Shown here piece after piece: positions 9,782 through 20,753 of a stretch of DNA of 64,000 nucleotides (the stretch's first letter is position 1; every line of letters starts with the position of its first letter). The stretch spans positions 60,925,501 to 60,989,500 of the forward strand of contig JARZZO010000016.1 of assembly GCA_030544215.1 (NCBI GenBank). The letters are read 5' to 3'. Source of the stretch: Zantedeschia hybrid cultivar. Lineage: Eukaryota; Streptophyta; Magnoliopsida; Alismatales; Araceae. The notes beneath the pieces were generated by a model. The model had not been told where the DNA came from. It worked only from the letters and a program-made list of their open reading frames with translations, and searched no databases. Position numbers and translations under genes: made by a program.

Positions 9782-12700
9782 ATGAATTTATGTTCTTGGA
9801 ATATAGGGGGTCTTAATGGGGAAGTGAGGCAAAGGGCAGTGTAGGATCTTGTCAGGAACCTCAAGCTTGACTGTGTCTGTCTACAAGTGACTAAAATGGA
9901 TGCTGTGTATGGGCATCTCATTAAACAAATTGGGGGTTCTATTTTGACAGAATGGGCGTGTTTTCCAGCACAAGGGTCCAGTGGTGGACAACTTTTTCTG
10001 TGGAATGGCAACAATTTCAAAGGGGTGGTTTGTGATATGGGTATCTTCAGCATATCGGTCAGCTTCTCAGTTGCTGGTGGTATGGATTCATGGGTCATCA
10101 CCTCAGTATATGGTCCACATGGACAACATGAAAGGGAGGTATTCTGACAAGAATTGGACAAACTATCTGTGATGTTCCAGGGAGGATGGTGTGTACTTGG
10201 GGACTTTAATTGTGTGAGATATCCTTGGGAGAGAAGCGGTAACCAAAAATGGAATAAAGATATGGATAGATTTGGCTTGTGGATCTCCGGCAATGGCCTC
10301 ATGGACCTTGAAATCCCTAATAGGAGATATACCAGGTCTAATCTTCAGCACAGTGGTGTTCATTCTAGAATTGATAGAGTGTTCGTATCCTCTTCTTTGT
10401 TCAATAGCTTTCCCCTTTCACATGTGAAGGGTTTAAACTGGACTATTTCAGATCATATCCCTTTGTTATTAAGAACTGAGGAGGAGAAGAAGCATAGATT
10501 GTTCAGGTGAATTGGCATGGCATTCACATGAGGATTTTAAGGATCTTGTGATTTGATGGTGGAAAGATGTGGTATCTTCTGATCAGCCTAGTGTTTCCTT
10601 CTCCAAGAAGCTGAAGAGGGTGAAGCAAGCAATCAAGAAATGGAGCACACATACTGTTGGGAAAGCTTCAATTTTCAGGCAGCAAACTCTTCAGAAAATT
10701 GATGAATTGGAAGCTAAAGCTGAGCTGAATGAATAATCTGAGGTTGAAAACAAGGAACTGGTTGAATGGAAGAAGGCATATAATAATTGGCTGCTAAGGG
10801 AGGAGATTAAATGGAAGCAAAGGGCTAAGGAACTCTAGCTCACAGAGGGGGATAAGAATACTAGATTCTTCCATGCAATTGCAAGTGCAAAGAGGAGATA
10901 GCTAAAAATTGAACATCTGAAATTGACAGTCAGGTTGTGGAATTGGAGGAAGAAATCAAGAAAGCTTTTGTCACATCTTATGAGAGTTTGTTCAAGGAAG
11001 ATGAATGGTGGAGGCCTCATGTTCAGGATGCTGTTTTGTGCAAAATTACAGAAAGTCAAGCTAGTAAGCTTTGTGAGACTTTCACAGAAGAGGAAGTCAA
11101 ATTGGCAGTGTTCAGCATGGATGCCAGCAAGTCACCTGGATCGGGTGGATTTTCAATAGGGTTTTATTAGTTCTTTTGGGACACCATTAAAGCTGATCTT
11201 ATGGAAGTGATGAGAGAGGTCAAGAAAGACGGATTTCGATTAAGATATTCAACTCTACATTTATTGTTCTGTTACCTAAGAGGGAAGGGCTGATACTGTG
11301 TCTGGTTTTAGGCACATCAGCCTACTGAATGGCTGCTATAAAGTTATCACTAAGGTGATGGCCCACTGGTTGAAAATTGTGCTAAAGGAAGTTATTAGTC
11401 ATAATCAGGCAGCTTTCTTGAAGGGGAGATACATTCTGGATAACTTCTTGTCTGCCCATGAAGCAATATATTCTCAAAAGAGAAATAGAAAGGAAGGGGT
11501 GCTTGTGAAATTGGATTTTGAAAAAGCTTATGATAAGGTGATCTGGTGTGTATACAAAAAACACTTTGGATTTGTGGGGTTCAAACAAAATTGGATAGGT
11601 TGGGTTATGAGCTGCATCTCAACTTCTGGATTTTTCATTTTGCTGAATGGAGAGCCTTGTGGATATTTTAAAAGCTCTAGGGGTCTAAGGCAAGGGGACC
11701 CTATATCACCACTTATTTTTATTATGATTGGACATGTTATGAGCTCACTGTAGGAAAGAGCTGCTACACAAGGCCTTGTGGATGGTTTTTCAGTGGGAAG
11801 AGATGGATTCTTGTTGTCACACCTACAATTTGCGGATGATACATTGTTGTTCTCTTCAAGAAATGATGCTATGCTGTGCAATGAAGAAATTGTTGATGTT
11901 AACAGAAGCTATCACTGGTTTGTCTATCAATTTTGGGAAGTCAGAGGTGTTGGAATAAATTTGTCGCAGGATAGAACACAGGAAATTGCTGGAAAATTCT
12001 CATGTAAGGTATCTTCTTTTCCAATAACTTATCTGGGGCTTCCACTTTCTGATGTTCATTGTAAAGTTAGAGAGTGGGATGACCTTATTAGAAGGTTTGA
12101 ACAGAGGATGGAAGGATGGAAGGCAAGATTTATATCAGCTGGTGGCAGATGGGTGCTTTCTAAATCTGGCCTTTCATCTTTGGCAACTTAACTATCTTTC
12201 AGTTCTTAAAATCGCTAAGCAGGTGGAAAGAATTATTGGGTCCAAGAGAAGTTTGTTTTTCTGGGAGGGAGGGAAAGGAGATAAAAGAGCCTTGCATTTA
12301 GTGGCTTGGGACAAGGTGTGCAGAAGTAAGAATCAAGGTAGTGTAAGTTTGATTAAAGTAGGTACCTTTAATCAGGCCTTATTATCTAAGTGGATTTGGA
12401 GAATGGGAGAGGAGGAAGAGTCAACGTGGATTAAGATAATTAGGGGGAGATATTATCCAGGTGCTTCAAAATGGGATAGTCACCCTACTTCATCTTCTTA
12501 TATGTCTCCTGTTTGGAGGAAAATCAGTGAAATGATTGACCTGATAAGGCCTGCCATACATGGTTGGCAGTACCGGCCGATACCGGTACGTACCGGCCGG
12601 TACGTACCGGTATCGGCCGGCACTGGGCCGGTACTGGCTGGTATGTACCGGTACCGGTACCCACCGATACCGGTACCGGTACCGGTACCGGTACCGGTAC

Positions 12701-13600
12701 CGGTACCGGTACTGCCATCCTTGCTGCCATATCTTATCAAGTGGATAATGGCTGTTTAATAAGGTTCTGGGAAGATAAATGGCTTTCTGCTCAGCCTCTG
12801 GCTATGGAGTTCCGACAACTGTACCAAATATCAAATGGTAAGGGCAAAACACTGGCTGAGATGTATTCTCAGGATCAGTCTAACCCATGGAACTTCTCAT
12901 TAGCAGAGATTTTACAGCTATGGAGATTCAACAAATGGTGAAACTGTCGAGTATTACTCAGAATTTTGTGCTGTCTAGACATTGTGAGGGTAAAAGGTTA
13001 TGGGCTTGGAGTTCTAATGGCATATTTACTGTAAATGCAATTTCAAGACTTATCAGTGATGGTGGTACCATAGTTTCCTGGAAGGGGACAGTTTGGTCTA
13101 TTCTTCTGCCCAGCAAGATTAGTTTATTTTTGTGGAAGATGGCTCTGGGGAGACTTCCCACTATGAATTGACTCAAAATGCTTTCCCCTGTTCATAAGCT
13201 TACTTGTATATTTTGTGGTTGCTTTGATGAGAATGTGGATCACATATTCTGCCACTGCAGAATTACCACTGGCCTATGGATTTCTTGCTGCAGATCTCTT
13301 CACATTTCCTGGGAGGAGCCTCCAACTCTGATTAAGCTGATGGATTGGTGGGATAATGTCTGCCCTGTTCAGTCTGAGAGAAAGTTGTGGTCTATTATTC
13401 TACCAGCATTTCCGTGGGGAGTATGGATAGAAAGGAATTCCAGAAGATTTATACAAGAATTTAATGGCCTTCAGAGTATTGTGAGAAGAATTCTGGTCTG
13501 GGTATCAGATTGGGGAAAAGCTGCAAGGAATTTGGAATTGGACATGAGATCAGCTGTTCTAATATCCAGATTGCAGCAGTGGCAAAGAATCACTTTTTGA
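9782..13600 (+). pseudogene. LINE ORF2: endonuclease, reverse transcriptase, zf-RVT
   Basis: The start reads MNLCSWNIGGLNG, the APE-type endonuclease opening. WCVLGDFNCVRYPW (about 10190) and the catalytic SDHIPL (about 10450) follow. The RT part has FRHISLLNGCYKVITKVM (11300), LDFEKAYDKV (11515), GLRQGDPISPLIF (11685) and the active-site FADD (11832). A zf-RVT cysteine/histidine motif CIFCGCFDENVDHIFCHC is at 13207-13260. Stops at 9842, 10147, 10508, 10735, 10838, 11168 and 11751, plus the MITE at 12559, inactivate it. The protein would nick the target and copy the RNA there. The stop at 13598 matches family length. Confidence 0.92.
12559..12723. mobile_element. GGTACC-type hAT MITE inside LINE ORF2, 165 bp
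   Basis: The ends are CATGGTTGGCAGTACCGG and, in reverse, CAAGGATGGCAGTACCGG (16 of 18 match). CTGCCATA flanks it at 12551-12558 and 12724-12731, a perfect 8-bp target duplication. When one duplication and the insert are mentally skipped, the LINE frame runs on from DLIRPAI to SYQVDNGC, so the insertion point is certain. The right half is a near-perfect GGTACC tandem array (about 12667-12713). Confidence 0.93.
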
Positions 13601-13809
13601 TTTCGTTTTTGCTTCCTCCTTTTGTAATCAGTATCATCTTATTACCTTGATAAGATATACTTGGGTGTAGTTCAGTAGGGGGATTGCAAGTGTATGTAAG
13701 GGGTTGAATGGGCTGAGAGTCTCTATAACTCTCTCACTGATGTACTGGTTTTTTTCCTTTACTTCTAATGAAAGTGTGGCCTAATTGGTCACTTTCCAAA
13801 AAATAAAAA
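13601..13809 (+). other. 3' UTR and A-rich end of the complete LINE
   Basis: This follows the ORF2 stop and ends CTAATGAAAGTGTGGCC, TTGGTCACTTTCC, then an A-rich tail just before the target duplication. The terminal GTGGC...CCACTTTCC-like hairpin is shared with the short tail at 41434-41497, showing they come from one LINE family. Confidence 0.75.
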
Positions 13810-13825
13810 AAACATAGATGGGCCT

Positions 13826-14322
13826 TGTAACTGATTGATTGGTTTATAAACTCTACCTTGATAAGGTTGAAATCCTACGTGGCATTCCTAGCATTTATTC
13901 CTACATGTGATTAGAATCCTGTGACAAATTTGTTCTACTAATATCATTCTAACCAAACTTGGGGTAATTATCAGTGCTATCTTGGTTTCTGATATTTGGT
14001 AACATTAGTCATGAAGTATGTAATCTTATTTAAATCATCCAATGTTTGTACTTTTGTCTATTAGTTCAATGGGATTGTGACATCTGCTGACATGGATGTT
14101 TTGACGGTTGATTGTGCTCATATATTATTTGTCATGATTTTTAGGTACTGGTGATTCCTTTTACGAAGTCAATGTCGTTGCCTTATTGAAGGTAAAAATA
14201 GCATTGTAAATTTTTGGAACAATTGTATCAGTCTTTGTTTGCATCCATTTTGCCTCAATAGGGTGCAGAATCATTTCTTTTTTTATGATAATGTGTACAA
14301 TCATTTCATAAAATGCTTTTAG

Positions 14323-14369
<47 letters not shown>

Positions 14370-14640
14370 GACACACATGCATAAGGGTTTCTATAAGAAG
14401 AGCTAGGGAGCATCTAGTTTAGATGTGCCCCACTGAATTTACAATTTTATCCTAATCAATGTCTAAAAAGGGGCTTGATATGTTTATATGTACAGGAAAT
14501 CTTGTGGTATAAGGGTATTTGTGACAGTTCAAGGTTGGGGTCAAGTATTTATGACAATTCAACAGGAAGCATGTTTGGGGTTGTTTTTGTCCATTCATAG
14601 GGGTATGAGTTCGCTATATATATATATATAAAATGACCCC
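13826..14640. other. Intron-like stretch with CT microsatellite
   Basis: AT-rich sequence without a recognisable frame. A (CT)n run of about 42 bases lies at 14325-14366, and a short (TA)n at 14617-14631 directly precedes the truncated LINE. Nothing else seen. Confidence 0.6.
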
Positions 14641-15535
14641 CAGTGGAATCTCTTCCTCAGAAGAAACCTTATAGAGATATAATTGGAGGATTTGCTCAGA
14701 ATTCTAAGACTAACATCAGAAGTTCAACTAAGCAGGGATCAGGAGGACAGAAGAATCTGGATATGGAACACCAAAGGGTCTTTTTCACCAAGTCTTCTTA
14801 CTCGAATTATTCAAGATGGCGGCACTAGAGTGTGGTGGAAATCCTTAGTGTGGGCCAAATATATCCCAATCAAAATCAGAGTTTTTCTTTGGAAGGTGGC
14901 AATGAATAGGCTTCCTACATCCCAAAGACTGAGGAGAATCTTTAACATTCACAATCCCATGTGTGTTTTCTGTGGTCTATTTGAGGAAGGTCAGGATCAC
15001 CTATTCTGTCACTGCGGGATTATCAATTTTCAGTGGAGGATCCTCTGCGAGACTTTGAAGATCCAGTGGGTGGAACCCATAGACACCTTACATCTCATGC
15101 AAGGTTGGTCAGAAATTTGTCCTAATCAGACACAAAGAAAGGTGTGGTCTCTGTTTCTTCCTGCTATGATGTGGGCTGTTTTGTTGGAAAGGAATAATAG
15201 AAGATTCAATCAGGAGTTTAGTAACCCTTCTAATATTCTCTGAAGAACTATTAAATGGGTGAAGGCTTGGGGAAGAGCAGCTGACATCTGGGCTACATCA
15301 GAAGATCTATTTCATGGGCTTGTAAATGGAAAGACTTTACGTTCTGATTGCTTGTATTTCTCTGAGGCCGTCTTTGTTAGCTTCTATTTTACCTTCTTAA
15401 TAAAATAGAAGTCTTATGGTCTGCCTCTCCTTTCGTTTGCAGTGGGGCTGGCGTTGCTGCCATGTTGTATGGCATGTGGCCTTCTTTGTAACTTTTTCAT
15501 CATTAATGAAATGTGACTTTGTCACCTTCAAATAT
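14641..15535 (+). mobile_element. 5'-truncated LINE: zf-RVT end of ORF2 plus 3' UTR
   Basis: An open frame (14683-15243) gives the last part of ORF2: GTRVWWKSLVWAKYIPIKIR, FLWKVAMNRLPTSQRLRR, and the zf-RVT motif CVFCGLFEEGQDHLFCHC (14960-15015), then WAVLLERNNRRFNQEF. A stop at 15241 breaks it, but coding-like sequence continues (WVKAWGRAADIW). The 3' UTR ends GAAATGTGACTTTGTCACC, a small hairpin, near 15515. The antisense LINE at 44427-45775 is its close relative, with the same end and motifs. Confidence 0.85.
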
Positions 15536-16050
15536 GTATATGAGGATGGCTAGTCTGTTATTAAGTAACAGAAAACATTTTTGTTAACATTTTTTAAACC
15601 GTCGAATCTCATGCCCTGACGACCAAATCATGCTAAACCTCTAACTGATTTTGTGTGGGCCCCATGCTGCGGTGCCTTCGGTGCAAAATTCATGAGGGTT
15701 CGGGTGGGCTGATGATGGGATCCTAAGAAGGAATGGGTGGAAACTGCATTGTTCGTGGGTGCTGGACGTGGGACACTTCAGTGTTTTCATGGATGGTGGT
15801 CGTGGATGCCCAGGCTTCGTAGGTTGTTTGCGCATGGGCGCATGATAGCTTGACCACCTCCTATGTCAAGCCTGGCTGAAAGGTTGTCTTCATGTGGGTG
15901 TGCCCGTTGTGAAAATTTCGCCATGCAACCCAGAATTACTTCAGTTAACCCGCACGGATTCTTCCAGAGTCAAATCAGATGGCCTTCCACACAGCATTAA
16001 CTGTAATTTTTTCTGTTAACTAATAACAGAATATTTTTTCTGCTATATAT
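15536..16050. other. Unassigned intron-like stretch
   Basis: No coding frame, repeat family or RNA gene is recognised in these 500 bases. It ends at the palindrome. Confidence 0.5.
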
Positions 16051-16121
16051 GGGGGACTCACTTCATCCATTCCCATATATATAGCACATGCACGAAGGGG
16101 CACATTCACACAGTAGCACGC

Positions 16122-16173
<52 letters not shown>

Positions 16174-16244
16174 GCGTGCTACTGTGTGAATGTGCCCCTT
16201 CGTGCATGTGCTATATATATGGGAATGGATGAAGTGAGTCCCCC
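16051..16244. repeat. Near-perfect palindrome with CT/TA/GA centre
   Basis: Bases 16051-16120 and 16175-16244 are exact reverse complements over 70 bp (GGGGGACTCACTTCATCC ... GGATGAAGTGAGTCCCCC). Between them lie (CT)n, (TA)n and (GA)n, themselves inverted, with the CT side about 7 bases shorter than the GA side. The whole 194 bp can fold into one hairpin. No terminal motif of a known MITE family and no clear target duplication were found. Confidence 0.95.
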
Positions 16245-16299
16245 TCAAAATCTTCTGCTCCGTATGTTTAAAAAATAATAAAATTCATCAATAATTTTT

Positions 16300-18093
16300 A
16301 AATATTCAAATAGGCTTCTTAGGAGGGATGGATTAAAGGGGTTATTGTTCTCAAGACCGGAGCTTCAATTTTCTCATATGCAATATGCTGATGATATTCT
16401 AATTTTCATGGAAGGAGTGGAGCAGGTTAGAAACCTTCTTTTTGTTCTGAAGAATTATGAGTACATCTCTGGCATGAAGATCAATTATGATAAGAGTTCA
16501 ATTGTGGGGGTTAACATGGCAGATTCTGTTTTGCAAGAATGTGCTCTGACTTTGGGGTGCAAGGTGGGCCATTTCCCTATACAGTACCTGGGTTTGCCAT
16601 TACATTACAAGTCTTTTGCTAAATCAGATTGGGATGTATTGGTTGCACGATTGCAGAAGAAGTTATCCATGTGGAAGGCTAAAAATCTCAGTTTGGGGGG
16701 CAGGATTGTGCTACTGAATTCAGTCTTGTCGGCTATGCCTTTGCATTTTCTGTCTGTTTTCTTGATTCATGAAGTTGGACCTAATCAGAAGGAAGTTTTT
16801 ATGGGGTGGAAATAAGTCAGATTTGAAGGCTATTCATTTAGTCAGCTGGAAGAAGGTTTGTAGGCAGACTTTTAAAGGGAGGATTGGGTGTTAAATGCCT
16901 GGCTTCAATGAATTTGGCCCTGTTAAGTAAATGGCTGTGGGAATTGCTGTTGCAGGATGAGCAGTTGTGGAAAAAGATTTTGAAGGAAAAACATTTTGCT
17001 AGCAGTGGAAAATTTTATTTGCAATGTGGAAATCAGTCTTCGATGTCTCCCATCTGGAAAGGGATTATGAAGTCTGCTCATTGGGTTATAAATGGTATTA
17101 AGATAAAAGTTGGTGATGATCATGATACACTGTTCTGGTATGACAAATGGCTTGGGGAGGAAGTGCTTAAAAACATATTTAAGTCACTGTTCAAATTAGC
17201 TGTTCATCAGTATTCTACAGTTCAACATGTCTATTCTAAGGAAGGTGGGATATTAAAGTGGAATATTACACTCAGAAGAGGCCTTAAAGATAATGAGCTT
17301 GTAGCTTATCTCACTTTGATGACAATGCTTTCACATGTCTCTCTAAATGAGCAGCAAAGGGACACTTACAAGTGGATTGAGAATAATGGAAATTTCTCTG
17401 TAAAATCTCTATATTCCATGAATGAGGGTGAGCTTCCAAATTATGCACATTTTAAGGATGGAAAATCAAATCCCCTATTAGAGTCCAAGCATTTATGTGG
17501 TTGATGTACTAAAGAAGAATGATCACAAAGGTGTACAGGAAGAAGTGGAGACCAGGTAAGGATGTATCGTGCTCTCTTTGTGGACAAGATGAAGAAACAG
17601 TGGACCATCTGTTTATCCAGTGCTTATACATCAACAAGTGTGGAAAATAGTTGCTGGAATTGCAGGTTTCACAGTTACTTTTGGTAATGTTAAGGAGATG
17701 TGGAAGTTCTTTAAAAGCTGCCAGATGAAAGTCTCCATGAAGAATAAGACTAAGGTCATCCTTTTTCTACCACATGCTGTCTGCTGGGCTATCTGGAAAC
17801 AACGGAATGATTGCATATTCAGGGGAGGCAAGCCATATAGTGAAAATATATGTTTCCAGGCAATATCTTTTATATATGTTTCCAGGCAATATCTTTTATG
17901 GGCAAGGGTGTTTAAAGATCAGCAGTGAGGCATCAGTGTTATGTTATTTTTGCTCTTGAACTTTTAGTGTAATTGGTAGATCTCCTCTCCTACTTTCTTT
18001 CTTTTTGACTGTTTGATCGCGTGTCAGATGTACTGCTTCTATTTATTTTAGTAAAATTGGTGGTGCATACCACAATTTCCTTAAAAAAAAAAA
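16300..18093 (+). mobile_element. 5'-truncated LINE: RT thumb to poly(A)
   Basis: It begins inside RT, with the active-site box FSHMQYADDILIF at 16366-16410. It continues through YLGLPLHYK (16580) and WKAKNLSLGGRIVLLNSVLS to LASMNLALLSKWLWEL (16890). A zf-RVT motif CSLCGQDEETVDHLFIQC lies at 17570-17622, then AVCWAIWKQRNDCIFRGG (17770). It is broken by frameshifts at about 16812, 16880 and 17500 and a stop at about 17620. The 3' UTR has TTTAGTAAAATTGGTGGTGC and ends in 11 A. The antisense LINE at 27533-31990 is from the same family. Confidence 0.88.
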
Positions 18094-18607
18094 GGCATAC
18101 GCCCAGCCCTACGCATACTAGGGGGAGGAACGACCGCCTAAGGGGTCCTTGCCTTCGGCTAGCTAGAACGGCGTAGCCTGCGAGAAGGCCACCCTAGGTG
18201 GCAACCACTCCCGGTAACCCCCTCGCACCTAGCATGGGCCTTTGGCAATGTGATTCCTTCTACAATCGGAACTCACTGGCATAGCAGGTCACACTTGACC
18301 ACGGCATCCACACAACTGAAGTGTGGCTGAGGGGGCCCGACAGGGCAGAGCTGCAACCCGCTGCCCACTGGACATAGTCCGGCTCCTTCAATCACCTGCA
18401 AATAAAGAGACTTCGCCAACCGCGCCGCCCCTCTCAGCAGTCCCAAAGTGCCAAAGCTTAGTGAAAAGCCTAGGTCACGATTTCGGTCGTGACAAGGTGC
18501 ACCATCTGTCTATGTGTGTGTGCACACGTGCGCGTGTGATGGGTTTCAGGGAACCCACCCACTACGATAGTGTGAGCAGTGCTGGAGATGGTGACGGGTG
18601 GTAGCGA
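18094..18607. other. GC-richer stretch of unknown origin
   Basis: Base composition differs from the flanks. An open frame (18323-18604) exists but has no motif I recognise. A perfect inverted word TCACGATTTCGGTCGTGA lies at 18476-18493. It may be old LTR-retrotransposon sequence, but no ends were found. Confidence 0.35.
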
Positions 18608-18615
18608 GTGAAGGC

Positions 18616-18811
18616 CAAGGAATTCCAGTACGGATTGGGAGGCAAGATCGGGACCCACCAATCCCAATCCGAATCGGGATTGGATTGGCCGATTCTGGCT
18701 GAAATTGGCCAGAATTGCCGGGGATCGCCTGATTCAGGCCGGATCGAGACCTGCCGATCTCAATCCGAATCGACCGATTTGGATCAGGATTGGCCGATTC
18801 TGATTTCCATG
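18616..18811. mobile_element. GGATCGG-type hAT MITE, 196 bp, 8-bp TSD
   Basis: It starts CAAGGAATTCCAGTACGG and ends, in reverse, CATGGAAATCAGAATCGG. GTGAAGGC (18608-18615) and ATGAAGGC (18812-18819) flank it and match at 7 of 8. The inside is made of ATTGGCCGATTC / CCGATCTCAATCCGAATC words. No coding capacity. Its ends match those of the 3.3-kb element at 53728-57044. Confidence 0.85.
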
Positions 18812-18819
18812 ATGAAGGC

Positions 18820-19416
18820 AGCACAAGGAGAAGGGGAAATGGAGGGGATGGGGATGGAGGTAAAATGGTCCATTCCTCGATGTCGTAAGTGTTAACTATA
18901 GTACGGCCTAACCCAATGTCCTCATTTGGAATGGAATTGTAGGCCTATATTTTGGATCGGCGGAGGAGTGTAAGGATTTATTTGGAAGTAGAAGAAATAG
19001 AAGGAATATTTGGAATTAGTGATGATTATAGGGGCCTAAATGTAAAAATCCCTAACTTTTAAACACCAGAAATCCACAGATCTGATATCCTTTCATCTTT
19101 CAGGATTAATCATTTTCTGTCTAATTTGTTTTGACAAGCCCTTCAACAAGCCAATGCATCATTTGTATTATTTTTAAGGTTCCTAGCAGATTAGCAATAA
19201 TTTACCTTACGAGCCAGGTGAGCCCATCATTTTAGGTTGCTAGTTGGCAATGTAGATACAGGAGGAAACGATTTTGGCAATATATGCAGAAGATTCTTAA
19301 TAGCATGCTAAATTTGACATTAACTTGAGCTGATTAAGATTCCAATTTACATAATATGACTTTTCTCTAAAGCAGTACCTGGAAGTTATAGCTTCTTGCT
19401 AATTTAAATTGGACAG
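18820..19416. other. Intron-like sequence upstream of the first exon
   Basis: AT-rich, without a recognised frame. I looked for the preceding exon of the thioesterase gene (end of the cyclic-nucleotide-binding domain) and found none here or elsewhere up to base 1. It ends at the splice acceptor GGACAG. Confidence 0.5.
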
Positions 19417-19542
19417 CTGACCTGCTTGGTACTGACACGCGAAAACATCAATTTGTTGGTATCTAAGTCCATTTGGAGCGCAGATGACTCGCCTGAAACA
19501 TTTTCACTGGTTGAAAACATACTACGCCTTGAGCCAATAGAG
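19417..19542 (+). CDS. Acyl-CoA thioesterase II gene, exon 1 of 4 seen
   Basis: A 42-codon exon in phase 0, between the acceptor ..GGACAG and the donor GTAAGC. It begins LTCLVLTRENINLL and ends FSLVENILRLEPIE. In plant TesB-type thioesterases this joins the N-terminal cyclic-nucleotide-binding domain to the thioesterase fold; from memory the family has LTCLVLPR..., TKSIW and LVERILQLEP here. The enzyme hydrolyses acyl-CoA to free acid and CoA, and the Arabidopsis member is peroxisomal. No stop, no frameshift. The next exon is 21.5 kb away. Assignment rests on four colinear exons; the exact orthologue is not known. Confidence 0.82.
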
Positions 19543-19599
19543 GTAAGCATCTTATCTCTGGTTTTGGTACCTTTACTATAAGGCTTGTATATTTCATCA

Positions 19600-20433
19600 A
19601 TGATGTATCTATATGGGCGAAGTATGCTTACATATTTCCCAAGGCCTTTGAGTACATCTAGTGTAGCTGATATTTAATTGGGTTCAACATGACTGGTTAA
19701 GTTGTTTACATTCAATACATTATAATATGTCATGATCTTGAACTAAAATTTAAAATCTGTGTGTTACTAAACTTTAAAACCTTATGTGTTGTATGGACTC
19801 TCGTGTGCATATGGGTTTGTTTCTGAGCGATGTATATCTCTAATTGCTTTTTCGTCGAATCTTTAATATCAGGATTTTTATCCTTTTTTTTAAAGATAAT
19901 GTGGGTTCCACAACCAATTTTGTTACAAATTAATGTAGTGCAATGTAGGGAGGATAGATTCTTACACATTGTATCCCAAACTACAAAGCAACTATAGCAA
20001 AGTTAAATGCAAAAGCAGAATACATTTCTACTTCTCTAACAACAGGAGAATTGCCAATTTCAATGGAAATGGAAACTAATGCTTAGTACAAACATTCTTG
20101 TCCAAAAGTGTCGACTTGTTCACTCCTAAGATTTCAGCATAAATGCTCGCTGCTCCATGTGAAGAGACAGACTGTTGGATCACCTCAATGTGTTTTGGCT
20201 TGTGTACCAGCACAACACTTGAGAAACACTGCAAAGAGATTATGCACTGTAGCAGAAACCAGAGGTTCTCCCAATCTCTCCAAATCTCCATAGTGTGTGA
20301 CAGATTCCATGAACTCTGAGCCTAGCTGCTTCAAGTTTGCATGCCAGATAAACTATGCTCACTAATTTGTTTTGATCCATCTTCTCTCTTTCCAGCAAAA
20401 TGTGATCATATGATTGAACACATTCTTCTGTGT
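19600..20433. other. Intron stretch before the hAT element
   Basis: No recognised frame on either strand. Short antisense open frames around 20076-20440 have no known motif. The last eight bases (20434-20441, GTTCCACT) serve as the left target duplication of the hAT element. Confidence 0.5.
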
Positions 20434-20753
20434 GTTCCACTCATGGATGGCAGTACCGGTACTGGCCGTACCGGCCGGTACGGGTATAAAATGGCCAGAG
20501 AAATTCAGGAAAAATCAGAGAAAATTCAGAAAAAATCAGAAAAAATCAAGAAAAAATGTAAAAAATTAATTAAATATGTGTTGAGTGTGACAAAGGTGGG
20601 TTAAGACAAAGAAGTACACATAACACATACTAAATGACTATTTTGATACAGATTAAAGATGAAAAATATTATGCTAATATATTAAACATTTACAAATAAT
20701 AAATGCTAGTGAAATCAAACGATCCTTACTCATGAAAAACATAAGTGAGTATA

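Larger units (their letters stand above)
7577..13809 (+). mobile_element. Complete L1-like LINE with 16-bp target duplication
   Basis: AAACATAGATGGGCCT occurs directly before (7561-7576) and directly after (13810-13825) the element, with the 3' copy following an A-rich end. This is the signature of target-primed insertion. Inside are a short 5' UTR, ORF1 with zinc knuckles, ORF2 with endonuclease, reverse transcriptase and zf-RVT domains, and a 3' UTR of about 200 bp. At about 6.2 kb including a 165-bp MITE it has the full length of plant L1 LINEs. Many stops make it dead. Confidence 0.92.

Noticed and set aside
16051..16244. Palindrome as a microRNA precursor
   Set aside because: The arms pair perfectly over 70 bases and the centre is microsatellite; real plant precursors have bulges and a defined loop. 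An inverted duplication fits better.
18470..18500. Inverted word TCACGATTTCGGTCGTGA as a terminator or operator
   Set aside because: The context is plant intron or repeat sequence; no gene ends nearby, and one short palindrome is not evidence of function.
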